Below, piece by piece: positions 11,563 to 22,959 of a stretch of 64,000 bases of DNA. This DNA is from Aradus depressus (taxonomy: Eukaryota; Arthropoda; Insecta; Hemiptera; Aradidae), in assembly GCA_963662175.1 (NCBI GenBank), contig OY759216.1, positions 48,129,087 through 48,193,086 of the forward strand, in the 5' to 3' direction. The notes beneath the pieces were generated by a model, which saw only the letters and a list, made by a program, of their open reading frames with translations, had not been told where the DNA came from and ran no database searches. Every line of letters starts with the position of its first letter. Within the stretch, counting starts at the first letter, position 1. The position numbers were made by a program, and so were the translations under genes.

Positions 11563-11651
11563 TATGGGAGACCTAAATTTTGCCTAGGCTAGGGTCTTTA
11601 ATAAGTACCTGACATCGTATAGGCTCGGGACCATCGCTATATGAGGCGCCC
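11563..11651 (-). mobile_element. SINE-1 copy, central part (right side of the insertion)
   Basis: Resumes at ATGGGAGACCTAAATTTTGC and continues through CTTTAATAAGTACCTGACAT and GGCTCGGGACCATCGCT. It then jumps to GAGGCGCCC, the very start of the head, so most of the tRNA-like region has been deleted. Confidence 0.8.
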
Positions 11652-12387
11652 AGTTCATCTTTTGCCGTTGGGTAAATGGAGAGATAAGCTATAGGGAGAT
11701 ATAAGGTAAAGGTAAACTGAGGTCTCCTAAAATGAGAGCATCTCATCCACATCTTAATTCAGAAATCCTATTTTCCAACGTGCAAGGCTTACCGCAGTTA
11801 AATTTCCTGAAAAACTGCATACTTCTTCTAACTGCAAGCAAAAGAAATTAAGATAATTTAAAAAAATATATGTATGTATATTTTCGGTGATTACAATCTA
11901 TAATACACTGAAATTATTATTCACGCCACGTTTCATTAGAAGTCAGTTACTTTTAGATCGGTATTTTCTTCGTGTCATGTTGCTATAAAGACAGGGGTAA
12001 CTCAGGGATCAATATTGGCCCCTCTTTTGAATATTTTTCACACCTCTGACAGCACCTATTTTTGCCATAATCTCGGACTGCAGCCAAACCTGAAAGCACA
12101 ACTATTTTAACTGAATAAAAAAAAAAAAAAGCCTCATCTTTTGCAATTTCTGGAATTTCGGTTACATAAGTTGTTGGAATAAAAGGATACTTCAAAATCC
12201 TAGAAAGGCGATCTTGATTAATCATCAAGAAAACCAACAATAATTTCGTAGTTGAACTTATTTTTGTTATTACGATTCCTAACTATGGGTTGGCTGTCCT
12301 TTCCTGGAGGCTGCGGTTCCTGGGCAGGGCCAGTCTTCCTCTGGAGTCCCATCCAGCTACCTACTCAATATAGCAAGGATTGGGACT
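11652..12387. other. Non-coding stretch
   Basis: No recognisable gene or mobile element. A poly-A run lies at 12118-12130. The segment 12285-12400 is locally GC-richer but has no identifiable motif. Confidence 0.4.
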
Positions 12388-12416
12388 CCATATTTTTGTA
12401 TGGGCTCTTGTTATTT

Positions 12417-12627
12417 TCTCTTTTGTTCTTGTTTTTCTTTCTCGTGTGAATGCAATTTTTTGAATATACTGTTGTTTGTTATTTATTGTCGTATTTTCTT
12501 ACTACTGTTATTATCTATTTCCTTCTTATTCGATTTATTATTATTTTTCTCTCTATTTTATTTATTATATATCTTTTTGGTTCAATTGTATATGAAATTA
12601 TTGTTTTTTGTTTGTTTTTCTTTTTAT
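12417..12627 (-). repeat. AT-rich passenger segment attached to a SINE-1 3' end
   Basis: On the minus strand this about 211-bp segment follows directly after the SINE-1 tail. It matches 62310-62520, where it again follows a SINE-1 tail in the same orientation, at roughly 90 percent identity by eye. Candidate target duplications lie outside the combined unit (CCATATTTTTGTATG at 12388-12402, CTATGTTTTTATATG at 12983-12997; 12 of 15 match), suggesting the segment moved with the SINE. Confidence 0.75.
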
Positions 12628-12981
12628 AGGTTAGGTTAGGTTTTATGACTCATGACCAGGCTTCAACTACATCATCATACAGATCATATCGCCTACTATC
12701 AGAGCGCTCTTTCGTCACTCTGGTGGGCATGAGCCCGACTCTACTGTGGGAGTCCTAAATTTTGCCTACCCTAAATTATTATTCACCTAGGACAGGGGGT
12801 CTTTAACGAGTACATGACAGCGTACAGGCTCGGGACCATCGCTTAACGTCCCATCCGAAGGAGCGTGCTCAAGTTTATTTTACCTCCCAGATAAAATAAA
12901 CTAAGGGCCTCGGTCGGGTTTCGAACCCACGTTCTCGAGCTCAGAAGACAAGCACGCATACCATTGAGCTACTGGCGCCCT
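12628..12981 (-). mobile_element. SINE-1 copy, full length, AACCT tail
   Basis: The whole family consensus is present on the minus strand: head with A- and B-box regions (GGGTTCGAAACCCGACC), central domain, 3' domain, and tail seen as AGGTTAGGTTAGGTTTT on the plus strand. One body motif is altered (CATCATACAGATCATATC). The passenger segment follows the tail. Confidence 0.95.
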
Positions 12982-12997
12982 GCTATGTTTTTATATG

Positions 12998-13683
12998 TAT
13001 ATATTTTATTGCATCTATTTTCATTATTTATTTTGGTCATTTGTTAATTACTATTAGTTGTTTTAACGTATCTTGCTTATTTAATGTTATTACTTTTTAA
13101 ATTTTGAAAATATTTTATAATACTAGATACTAGAATATCTTGTAAGTGCAAGCATTAATTTATTCATATGTAGGAGCGAGTTCGGTAGAAAGAGAATTTT
13201 TAAATCTCCAACCCACGGATAGGCAGTGAAATTCAACGAGGCATCATTGATAAAATACTTCTATTATCTACAGAAGAATGATGAGTAGAAGGATTATAGA
13301 TGTTGCAATTAGATGAGGTAGATAGAGACACGTGTTGCATGGTACCTAGGTAGGTTGCAGTGGCTGACACACGACCTCTAGTCTGTATCCTGGCATCGTG
13401 TTAGATACAGAGATGATATGGTTACCGCTTACCTTTCAGTTAGCTCCGCCGTCTGTCTCCGGACCGTGAGAATTATATGTGATTTCCAATGATCCTTTTG
13501 TTGCTTCAGTGCTTTGCAAAGTTGTTTGATAAGATATAACATCGCAGACATCATAAAATATAATAATTTTTTTTTAGAGAAAATTGTTTTATTTTCCATG
13601 ATTTAAGGCAAATAATAAATAATCCTATGTTTTATTGATGATCGCTTATTAGGTAGTGGGTGAACTGTGTATTAAATAGCAAA
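12998..13683. other. Non-coding stretch
   Basis: AT-rich; nothing recognised. A weak splice-like micro-segment near 13430-13465 has no coding support. Confidence 0.4.
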
Positions 13684-13960
13684 AAAGTACGAATTAATCT
13701 ATTAACTTTTTGCTCCTTCTCCGACAAGTCGACCGTTTGTGCCAATATTGAAAAGTTGCCTTACATAGGAACTCCTAAATCCTCATGCTGAATTTTGTGT
13801 CGATAAATTCATTACATCATTAGTTATTGAAGTTTTTGAGTTAAGCCCCCTCCCCTGTGCGATATCGCTGAACTTTGACAAGTTATGTTCTCATTGGGTT
13901 TTGACTATAAATATGACTTTTCATGTCGATACATTCATTCTATCGACAGTTGTTGGAGTT
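13684..13960 (+). mobile_element. T148 element, 5' portion
   Basis: Begins inside the head (AAGTACGAATTAATC, GTCGACCGTTTGTGCCAAT) and keeps about 1.5 monomers (GTGTCGATAAATTCATTACA, GAGTTAAGCCCCCTCC). It ends abruptly at GACAGTTGTTGGAGTT with no tail module. Confidence 0.7.
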
Positions 13961-14084
13961 AAAAAAAAAGGTTGGGGTAGAAAAAGAAAAAGGTTTAATT
14001 ATTGCTTTCATTCTTTTTTTTTTTGGCAGAGATTCTCCAGTAACCTATAATTTTTATCTTTGCTTAATATTTGTATCATTATCA

Positions 14085-14671
14085 GGGGCGTAGGGGAACG
14101 TGCCCCCCCCCCCCCTTGGCCAGAGCAAAAAACCAAGATAAAAATTAAATAAACTAAAAAATCGTTTTTATTTAAAATGAATCGCTTGCAAGTTACCAAT
14201 AGGATCTTCAAATTTCTCGTGCGTCTGATTCCTAAATCAGCAATCAGCTGTTACATAAATGTACATGTACAAAAAAAGACATATTACATTTATTTAAATA
14301 TACATGAATTCGTTCATATGTTATACTTTATACTATTAAAGCTTATTTTAAAAGCGCAGTAAAAATGCAAAGCGCAGCAGCAGCAAATGCACGCTATTGG
14401 ATGTGAGTCATTTAATTCTAAACGCACAGAAACCACAGCGTGCATTTGCTACTGCTACGCTTTGCATTTTTGCTGCTCATGAAAGTCAACTGAAGTATTT
14501 CAGTCAGTGGTTACCTCAGGGGGAGCTTCTAGAGGTCCGAGTCTCCCAAATTAATAACAAAAAGTCTGCAACGCTAAAACACAGAAACTGCGGGCTGTGC
14601 CCCCGGGAGTCTATACCCCTCGTAGCCTAACTTTGCCCCCCCCCGTCTGCTCAAAATCCTGGCTACTCCCC
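14085..14671. mobile_element. TIR DNA element, about 587 bp, 10-bp flanking repeat
   Basis: Ends are GGGGCGTAG at the left and CTACTCCCC at the right. Sub-terminal poly-C/G tracts follow, then GCCAGAG-type and CCTGGCTAC motifs. ATCATTATCA flanks both sides (14075-14084, 14672-14681). A 42-bp internal inverted repeat (AAATGCACGCT and AGCGTGCATTT) lies at about 14348-14475. There is no transposase. The GGGGCGTAGCC-type ends resemble hAT-like non-autonomous elements, but the 10-bp flank makes the class uncertain. Confidence 0.65.
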
Positions 14672-14681
14672 ATCATTATCA

Positions 14682-16403
14682 TTAATTGTTTTTTATATAC
14701 ATTGTAGCGGTCTGTTTGACTCTACATAAACAGCTCGTGTGGAGAGAGAGTTATACTGCCGAAACAGACCACGCCTACTGGAGTGATAGTAAGGTTGCAT
14801 GGAGGTTATTCGGATTGCATAGAAGTAATAACGTTAATTATATTTATTGATGATTGGTGCGTATAAAACAATATACTGTATTATTGTAGTTTGGATGGAT
14901 GTATCAGAAAATTGATTAAAAAAAATATGTATCTGTATTGTTTAAAGAATATAAAAACATAAGGCCATGAAAATGGTAGCCAATCAAATGCAGAGATGGA
15001 AGGAGGAGGCAGTCCCTAGAAGGCAGACTTAGATGTCGTATGAGAGAACTGTTCAGAGGAGGGTGCCTAGTCTGTGTCGGTGGTTCAGAGTGGTATATGT
15101 GCGAGGATGTCTGTAGATAGAGAGGTAGAAATTATGCAGTGAAGTGATTCGCCGTGTCTTGGGGCTTATAGCCGGTACAAGTAGGTGTTTCAGCATCATG
15201 AAGATCCGAAGGTAGACACCAAGAAGCAACGAGTGCAGAAGTAACCTATGGCCATTGTTGAAGTTACTGTTCATAAAGAAAAATCAGCTAAAAGAAAACA
15301 TCTGAAGTGGAATATGAGTCATCCCATCCCCTAAATGATACAACATGAATACAGCGTTCATCATTCATCAATACAGCTTATAGGCCTATAAAATACTGGG
15401 GTAATTTTATGTGTGTAAATGTGACTAACCCGTTTTAAATTAAATAAAAATCAAATTAAAAAAAAAAAGTTTACTTAAAAATAAAAAATATATCAGTCAA
15501 AAAATTAATATGTAAGTCTTATTTTCTATTTATTTTTTTTATACCAATTATCAATTATTTTAATTAATTATAAATGTAAGCTAGTATAACTACCGTTACA
15601 ATATATATATATATATATATATCACAATTAATGATAATAATACAAATATTAAGCAAATATAGCAATTATAGGATATTGTGAAGGATCTTTGGCGAGAAAA
15701 ATGAAAGCAATAATTAAAGTTTTTTTCCTTTTTTTATATACAAACACCTTAAAATCGTGGTTAATATTGAAAATTATTTTTAAGATGAATATTTTTATTT
15801 TTATTTTAATTTTTTTATTGTATTTACTGTTTTCAAGAAGTGGAGAAGGGATATTGTAAAAGATAGATAAATCGTTAAGGGACTGAAAGGAGAAAATGTA
15901 TGGTAGTTGCAAAGGGAAATGATATATTATTATTACCACTTCAGAAGTTCATTTTGTTGCTATTGTTGTATTTTTTTTATGTTCTTTTGTGACTGAAGGT
16001 AAGAATAGAAAACAAAGCAAAAAATACCTAAGGAAAAAAAAAGGGGAAAGTTTTAAGATGAAAGAGGGAGCGGGGAGAGGGGAGAGGGCGTGGAGCCAAT
16101 ATGGAAGTGTAGGAAGGGGTGAATGATGGTCAAAGTTGGAACATAAACATGACTGGCGACCGGCACAGTAAAGTTTTTACAACGAAATTAATATCTGTAA
16201 GAAAAGTTGGAGGAGAGAAATATTAGATAAGTTGTGGCGTGGCAATCTAACTTGTCCATTAGTGGTTTGTGTCTCGTTAGCGGAGTTTTGGGGCTTTCAA
16301 ATGTTCAACTATTTGTTGAAAAAACAGTCGGGAAAATATAAATTCTAGTGGATATTCTGACGGTCATTGCTGTCTATGGGATAGCATTCATTTTATTATT
16401 TAT
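14682..16403. other. Non-coding stretch
   Basis: AT-rich with short poly-A/T tracts and an AT dinucleotide run at 15603-15622. No exon or mobile element is recognised. Confidence 0.4.
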
Positions 16404-16590
16404 TAGTTAGTTATTGTGACTCATGCCCGGGCTTTACTTATGAGGTCATATCGCCTACTACCAGAGCGTTCTTTCATGGCTGCGAGTCCTAAATTTTGCC
16501 TATTTTACGTTTTTATTCACCTAGGGTAGAGTCTTTAACGAGTATCTGACATCGTACGGGCTCGGGACCATCGCTTAACGTTCCATCCGA
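16404..16590 (-). mobile_element. SINE-1 copy, 3' half, AACTA tail
   Basis: Minus-strand tail (TTAGTTAGTTATTG on plus), 3' domain and central domain to TCGCTTAACGTTCCATCCGA; the head is missing. A deletion removes part of the 3' domain after GAGCGTTCTTTCATGG. It is followed by a 60-bp segment that recurs inverted near 18550 and again near 57180. Confidence 0.85.
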
Positions 16591-16734
16591 TCTTCCAGCA
16601 TAATAATATTTATTTCCGTTAAACCTTTACATGGTAATTGGATACGTCATACAATTCAGGATATTAAAATCCTAAGATAATACTAACAATTATTATAAAA
16701 ATAAATGAAATGAATATACAATTCCTATTTTTTT

Positions 16735-17050
16735 AGGGCGCCGGTAGCTCGGTTGTATACATGCTTGCCTTCAGAGCTCAAGATCGTTGGTTCGAAACCC
16801 GACCGAGGCCCTTATTTTTTATTTTACTGGGAAGGTAAAATGAACTTGTGCACGCCGTCCTTCGGATGGGACATTAAGCGATGGTCCCGAGCCTCTACGA
16901 TATTAGGTTCTCGTTAAAAACCCTTGCCGTACAACATTTGGGACTACCGAGTCGGGCTCATGTCCACCAGAGTGATAAAAGAGCGTTCTGGTAGTAGGCT
17001 ATATGACCTCGCAGTGAAAGCCCGGGCATGAATCACAATAACTAACTAAC
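16735..17050 (+). mobile_element. SINE-1 copy, near full length, AACTA tail
   Basis: Head GGGCGCCGGTAGCTCGGTTG with B box GGTTCGAAACCCGACC, central GGGACATTAAGCGATGGTCC, 3' domain with a short deletion, tail ACAATAACTAACTAAC. Its 3' flank (to about 17170) is repeated in inverted orientation at 17775-17900, next to another SINE-1 on the opposite strand. Confidence 0.92.
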
Positions 17051-17900
17051 TAGAAGATATATGAATATCAAATTCCTAATACAATAGATAGGTACTATCT
17101 ATAATTGTAATTATAAATATTTTACATATATATTTATATAGATACATCTTCGAGCTTAAGTGCCTGACTTTTCTACAATTGAATAAAACACAGAGATATG
17201 TGGACGAGAAAACCAATCTCTAAATACCTCATCTCTAGAGATTACAGTACCTAGTATAGTTAGACAGTAGATAGTGGGTGACTAGTGACAGGAGTAGTGA
17301 CTAATATGACCGGTGGGTGGAGTGTACTGGATAGACTTGCAAATGTCGCTATCTGCACATCTACTGTGGACTAGTGCTGCACCCCCTCGGTCGTAAACCT
17401 CACTATACATTTGCATAGCCCCCGCCCGCCCCTTTACACGTGTTTACATACACCATATTAGCATCCCCGCATTTACATTTACATGTCAATTAATAATCTA
17501 CAACTTACAACATAGTTAGTTCATATCATTGTTGTCATCGCATGACTACTGTCCTTTGGTATTTTGTTTAGATAAACAAATAGACTGAAATTTATTCATA
17601 TACTTCTGAATAAAAATATTATACATTTTAAAATATGAGGACATAATGAATCGCTGGCATTGAAAAAAAATCTAAGAATGTCCATAAAATAGTCTAAAAC
17701 GTTAATTTGACCAAATTGATGTTTTGTGCTCTTATGTCGTATGTTGCGAACGCGGTAACAGGGAAATTGTCTGAGGCAAGTCACTTAAGCCCGAAGATGT
17801 ATCTATACCTATTATACATATATAAATGTAAAATATTTATAATTACAATTATAAATAGTAGGTACCTATTGTATTAGGAATTTGATATTCATATATCTTC
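17051..17900. repeat. Inverted-repeat flanks and spacer between opposed SINE-1 copies
   Basis: The segment after the left SINE (GAAGATATATGAATATCAAA, then ATTATAAATATTTTACATAT) recurs as its reverse complement before the right SINE, giving arms of about 120 bp outside the SINEs. With the SINEs included, the inverted arms are about 330-400 bp. The spacer of roughly 600 bp (17171-17774) has no gene. Confidence 0.8.
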
Positions 17901-18053
17901 TAGTTAGTTATTGTGATTCATGCCCGGGCTTTTACTGCGAGGTCATATAGTTATGGTAGTAACTAGAACGCTCTTTTATCACTCTGGTGGACATGAGCCC
18001 GACTCTACTCCGGGAGTCTGAAATGTTGTCTACCCTAAATTTTAAGTTATCCG

Positions 18054-18091
<38 letters not shown>

Positions 18092-18188
18092 AGTATCTCA
18101 CATCGTACAGGCTTGCGGCCATCGCTTAACGTCCCATAAGAACGGCATGCTAAAGATTTTTTCACCTCTCATATAAAAAGCCTAAGAG
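17901..18188 (-). mobile_element. SINE-1 copy with a 29-base poly-G tract
   Basis: The minus-strand tail and 3' domain are recognisable (GACTCTACTCCGGGAGTC) and the central domain includes CATCGTACAGGCTTGCGGCC. Where the consensus has the CCCTGCCC segment, there is instead an uninterrupted G29 at 18057-18085. The head is lost. A minus open frame running through it is a shadow. Confidence 0.85.
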
Positions 18189-18284
18189 ACACATTATTTA
18201 TTTATTTAAATGAAAAAATATTACTATTCCTCTCATATGTGTTTGTATTCTTAGATTTAACAACGGTTGACGTACATAGTACAT

Positions 18285-18525
18285 GAGGACACCGGTAGCC
18301 CAGAGTTAATGAGCTTGTCTACTGAGCTTAAGATCGCGGGTTCGAAACCCAGCCGAGGCCCTTAGAGGGGTAAAAAAAAAGCCTTGAGTACTCCTTCCTT
18401 TGGATGTGACGCTAAGCAATAGTCCCCGAGCCTGCTAGTTAAAGACTCTTCTCTAGGTGAATAAGCATTCGTAGGCAAAATTTAGAACTCCCATAGTAGT
18501 TTCGGGCTCGGTCCACCAGAGCGAA
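18285..18525 (+). mobile_element. SINE-1 copy, tail lost
   Basis: Head ACACCGGTAGCCCAG with B box GGGTTCGAAACCC, central GTGACGCTAAGCAATAGTCC, and a degenerate body that stops at GGTCCACCAGAGCGAAC. The 3' end joins an inverted copy of the 60-bp segment seen at 16.6 kb. Confidence 0.85.
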
Positions 18526-19086
18526 CTATACCTACTTTATAAGATATTCCAATATACGAAATTGAATGACATATCCAATTACCATGTTATGGTTTAATGA
18601 AAATAATTATTGTTATTATTATTTTCATGGTATTTAATGCAGATGTTGTCTTCTCCATCACAATTCCTTGGTTCCCTCACTCTTCATGAACATTAAAAAC
18701 ATACATTTCGAGGATTTAATAATAGTATACTTACCTTCAGTCAGAGCAAATACAAAACCGAAGTTGTTAAAATCGTAAACATCAAGAGAGCGAATCAACG
18801 GCGGAGGAACTCCGTAATATTTGGCCTTCTATATATCTTTTTTTTATCGCCGTAAAAAAAGTTACTGCAGAACTTACCAGGATAGACCATTCTGCTTTTA
18901 CAGCATGTTGCGCGTTTTTATGCTCGTTTTTACAGCAAAGGATTTTTTTTATACCGTTATCCTTTAAGAGAAACAATGGTGGCATAAGGCAATGGACGAA
19001 AAATTAACTGTTTTTCCTCGCCTGAAGAGTTAGAGGGGTTCCATCCCTTTCCTCGCTTTACCCAACTGACTTCTTAGTCACTCTTG

Positions 19087-19151
<65 letters not shown>

Positions 19152-20457
19152 ATATTTATATATCAAGTGATTAATGAGGGCTATATTTATATATCAAGTG
19201 ATTAATGAGGGCTATATTTATAAGAATTATTTATCTCAGTGTCTGGTCATTATGAGTATTGCTACGAGATTGCTGCGCAGTTTGATAATTAAAGGTACTT
19301 TTAGCAGGAGGCGGGGAGCAGGAACAAACATGACATGCGCTGACCAATCAGAGCCCGTGTCTCACTCGCTGTCAGCAAACACCGTGGTTATTGTTTAGCT
19401 TTACAATTTAGTGACGAATTAAAAACTGATACACGGACGGTCGTTGGTGTGTTATAATTTATTGTTTTAACATGTATAAATCAAAATTAATTGACATGCA
19501 TCATTACATAGAATTTTTTTTTTTTTTAATTTGTTTAATTTTTCAAACTGTTCAGATGTGCGAGGGCTCCCCTCTCCTCCCCCCACCACCTCACTCCCCT
19601 ATTCGGAAATGATATTTATTTCTGTAATTTCTAACAGGACATTTTAGCTTAGATTTTAGTTTTATTTATCATTATTATAATTAGGTTTTTTTTTGTTTTT
19701 TTTTTTTCTGTATTTTGTCATTTTTGTGAAAGTCACTTGAATGCCGGCCCTAATAAATTACTTTCTGTCTCTCTGTAATTTCTAACTTTAGCGAAAAAAA
19801 TGTTCAAAATGAAAATGTTTCTCATATTGATTAACTTCTTAACATAGTATCAATAAGATATATTATATGTAGAGAAAACATGAAATTATTGATTCTATCA
19901 AGTTTTCTCTCCCCCCTTTCATTTTCTGCCACTTTCCCGCAATTGATGGAACTAACAGAAAACATTTAAGTTCATATATAATTGGTTTTTGAGTCTCCTC
20001 ATTGATAAGGATAATTAGTATAGTGATGCTGTTAACTTTGGAGATATTGATGAATTAGCTTCAACAGCAGCTAATTTGTCTTGTACATCGAGTCTGAGAC
20101 ATGGCAGCATCATGTAGAGACTGACCAGATGTGGGATGCCGTGATCCAGGCACATTAGGGCACCGATCTGCCAGCTGCCGTCTTTACACCGTCTCCTCAA
20201 TTACTTACCTATCCCACCCGATCACCAATCTTTATCTCTTGTCGTGTGGTAAGTTACGTCTGACAGGGATATCCTAAAAAAAAAAAAAAATCCCTGCTAA
20301 GAGGGATATTTCTAGGTTTGATTTTCCTGTTTTTTTTTTATAAACTCAATTTAGAAGTATTGATGATGAATTTAGGGAAGAGAGGTTGTGTTAACTTTCT
20401 GACTTTCAATGGTAGAAAACAATAATTATTTTTATGGTGCATATTAAAAAAAAGATC
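18526..20457. other. Non-coding stretch with TA microsatellite
   Basis: Contains a long (TA)n tract at about 19091-19149, followed by a 33-bp unit present twice in tandem (19152-19217, with ATATCAAGTGATTAATGAGG). The rest is AT-rich with poly-T. Nothing gene-like is recognised. Confidence 0.5.
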
Positions 20458-20722
20458 AGGTGAATCACCAGCAACGTACCTCCCCAGTGCGAGATCAACT
20501 AAGGTTACCCTCTGATTTGGTTGAAAATCAATAGGTGTCTTCTCTTGAATTTCGTGCTGATAAGTTTCTTACATTGACAGTTATTATGGGTTTTGTGTTA
20601 AGCCCCCTCCCTCCATTCGGCCGATTACGTTGATAATTGACAATTATCATCCTTATTTGGTTCTGGATACACATATAAAATGTATCGTCTCAATATGTTC
20701 ATTCAATCAGCAATTTTATTGT
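20458..20722 (+). mobile_element. T148 element, head plus about one monomer
   Basis: Head CAGGTGAATCACCAGCAACG, then TACCTCCCCAG, and monomer motifs TTGACAGTTATTATGGGTTT, GTTAAGCCCCCTCC and GGTTCTGGATACACATAT. It ends at AATTTTATTG without a tail module. The monomer is more diverged than in the 23-kb array. Confidence 0.7.
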
Positions 20723-20774
20723 TTTCAAACATATACAAGAAGATGTTGATTAGCGACTGTAGATTCTAATTGTA

Positions 20775-20893
20775 GGAATATTGAGGGTCAGTCAAAGATG
20801 GAAGAAAACAGGCAACACTATTCAAATGCCAACGTTTCGATATATTTTATATCATCATCAGGGCCTACAAACATGGGGGGGGGGGGGGGGGGG
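20775..20893 (-). mobile_element. Penelope-like 3'-end fragment followed by poly-G
   Basis: On the minus strand, CCCTGATGATGATATAAAAT is followed by ATATCGAAACGTTGGCATTT, the GATGATG...CGAAACGT layout common at 3' ends of Penelope-like elements. A run of 19 G lies at 20875-20893. The assignment rests on this motif only. Confidence 0.4.
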
Positions 20894-21859
20894 AAATCAA
20901 GATTAGAATCACAAATGAACTAAAGTGTGTTGATAAGCATTACTGAACGTTAAAATAGACATTATAACAAGTTAAAAATTGAAACTGTCTTACTATGACT
21001 ACATTACTAAACATTAAAATTAAATATGAATACATTTATGTTTAGTAATAAAGTATAAAATTTACAAACAACAAACATTAATATTGATACAAATAACAAC
21101 GCTTATTATAGTCTGTTATCTTCGTCTTTTTTGCTGCTCCAGTATTTTAATTATATTTTCTTATGTATTTTATTCATATCTTGGGATACTGTGGGATCAA
21201 TTTGCCGTGCAAGGTAATCACAACAAACAAAAGAACGAATTTCTTAGAATCTTCGGTACGTATGATGCCGACAGTCGAAGTAAATACGTGCTAGACAATA
21301 AAGCAACAAAAGAACGTACACAACTGCAGTTCTTATTAATTTCGGCAATTTGAAAGTACTGTTTATTGCTTAGTAATGACGTATTGTTGTCGTTATGTAG
21401 AGTGGGTGTGATGCTACATAGAGTGTATCATTGTATGGACAACAAGGTAAACCAACCAGATTCAAGTAATTTCTATGTTTTAGGGAGTTTGTCGTTAAAT
21501 TGAGTGGCGTTAAATGGAGTTTACACTGTATTTACTAGTTATAAGAAAGGGATTAACGAGGTAAACAAATCGGTCATATTACAGAAACCACAAGTGTTCC
21601 AATACTTTATGCTTTTCCTTCTCAGACTTTCTTTAATTATACAGTACTTGTCCTTTTTAAAATGGCTTTTTAAGCATTTTTTACCTCATCATGCTCAACT
21701 AAGCATAATACAAAATTTAAATTATAAATTTAAAAAAAAAATCAAGGAAAACATTAAAAATTGGGATAGTTTTTATAGTGTTCGAATACTTTTTGCACTG
21801 ACTATATAGATAAGAATGATGGGATATGATTAGGCCCTTGTTATTATTAATTAATATAT

Positions 21860-21990
21860 AGCCGGATTAATAGGAATATAACGATATAATAGGAAAGGAG
21901 AGATCAGGCTTATGGTCGATGAAACGATGAAAAGAAACACGTAGTTTGTGTGAAGCTTTCGTCACTGAGTGTACCTTCTTCAAGATCTAA
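21860..21990. repeat. Repeat shared with 26.7 kb, possibly a Penelope-like end
   Basis: AGCCGGATTAA, ACGATATAATAGGAAA, GAGAGATCAGGCT and AAGCTTTCGTC recur in the same order at 26703-26812. The AAGCTTTCGTCACTGAGTGT block followed by CTTCTTCAAGATC looks like a Penelope-type terminal motif. No coding sequence is attached. Confidence 0.5.
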
Positions 21991-22489
21991 TACATTTATA
22001 AACATGTATTATACAATCGTTTATAAATATATATAGTAAATACTAAACTCATTTTTTTTAGTAAATTCATTTTACTAGCTAATTTCAAAAATTCATTTAA
22101 CATATCAATTAATACATTTTTTCTAGTCTGGCGGGGGTAAAATGTTTTTTTACATGTTTTCCAAGCATTTTCACCTTTAAAATTTGAGATGTTTGATGGG
22201 GTACCTTCTTTTTGTGCCATGGGAGCTTGGACTATTAGGTTATCTGTCTGAATCTCTAGGCTCTTCAATTCAATTATAAAATAATTCAAGATACTTACTA
22301 AAAAACTTCCTAATATCCATGCTAATTTTAATAATTTTATGCAAATATGGAAAACAGTCAAAACGGAACGGAACTGTTAGACGAAAACTTCGTCAAAACC
22401 TCAAAACAAACTGTCACATGAACACTAACACAGTGAACAGTTACAGCACATGGCCTGCGGCCTGCACTTACAACAGCTGATTGCTGATT

Positions 22490-22650
22490 TAGGAGTCTGA
22501 AGAACGGGAAATTTGATGATCCTATGGTAACTTGCAAGCAATGCATTTTTAATAAAACCTATTTTTTAGTTTATTTAATTTTTATATTTTTTTTTCTCTG
22601 GCCAGGGGGGGCATGTGCCCCCCCCTGCCCCCCCCCCCCTGGCTACGCCC
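22490..22650 (-). mobile_element. Truncated copy of the 14.1-kb TIR element
   Basis: The reverse complement matches 14085-14250: GGGCGTAGCCAGGGG, the GGCCAGAG block, AATAAACTAAAAAATAGG, GCTTGCAAGTTACCATAGG and CAATCAGCTGTT. Only one end is present. The poly-C is interrupted by TG. Confidence 0.7.
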
Positions 22651-22959
22651 ATGGTGATGAATTAAAATAGTTTCACAGCTACCAGCGGTACGGAACCTTA
22701 TTAAAATACACCCTTTGTCTTCACCGATTCTTTCTATGGCATTTTCGTGAAATACCCCAGATCCACTACTAAGTAAACTATATATAGATGGGTTATAGTA
22801 GCTCGATAAAAGGTTTACATTTTTCCCCTTGGTATATATAGAGGGTGAGCCGGTCTATCGATCCATTATTATTTACCTCAGAGATAGAGATAGAGAGAGA
22901 GGAAGGGCTCTGGTTTTTACCCATCGATGAATGATGAATGGCCATTTTTACTTCTCCAC

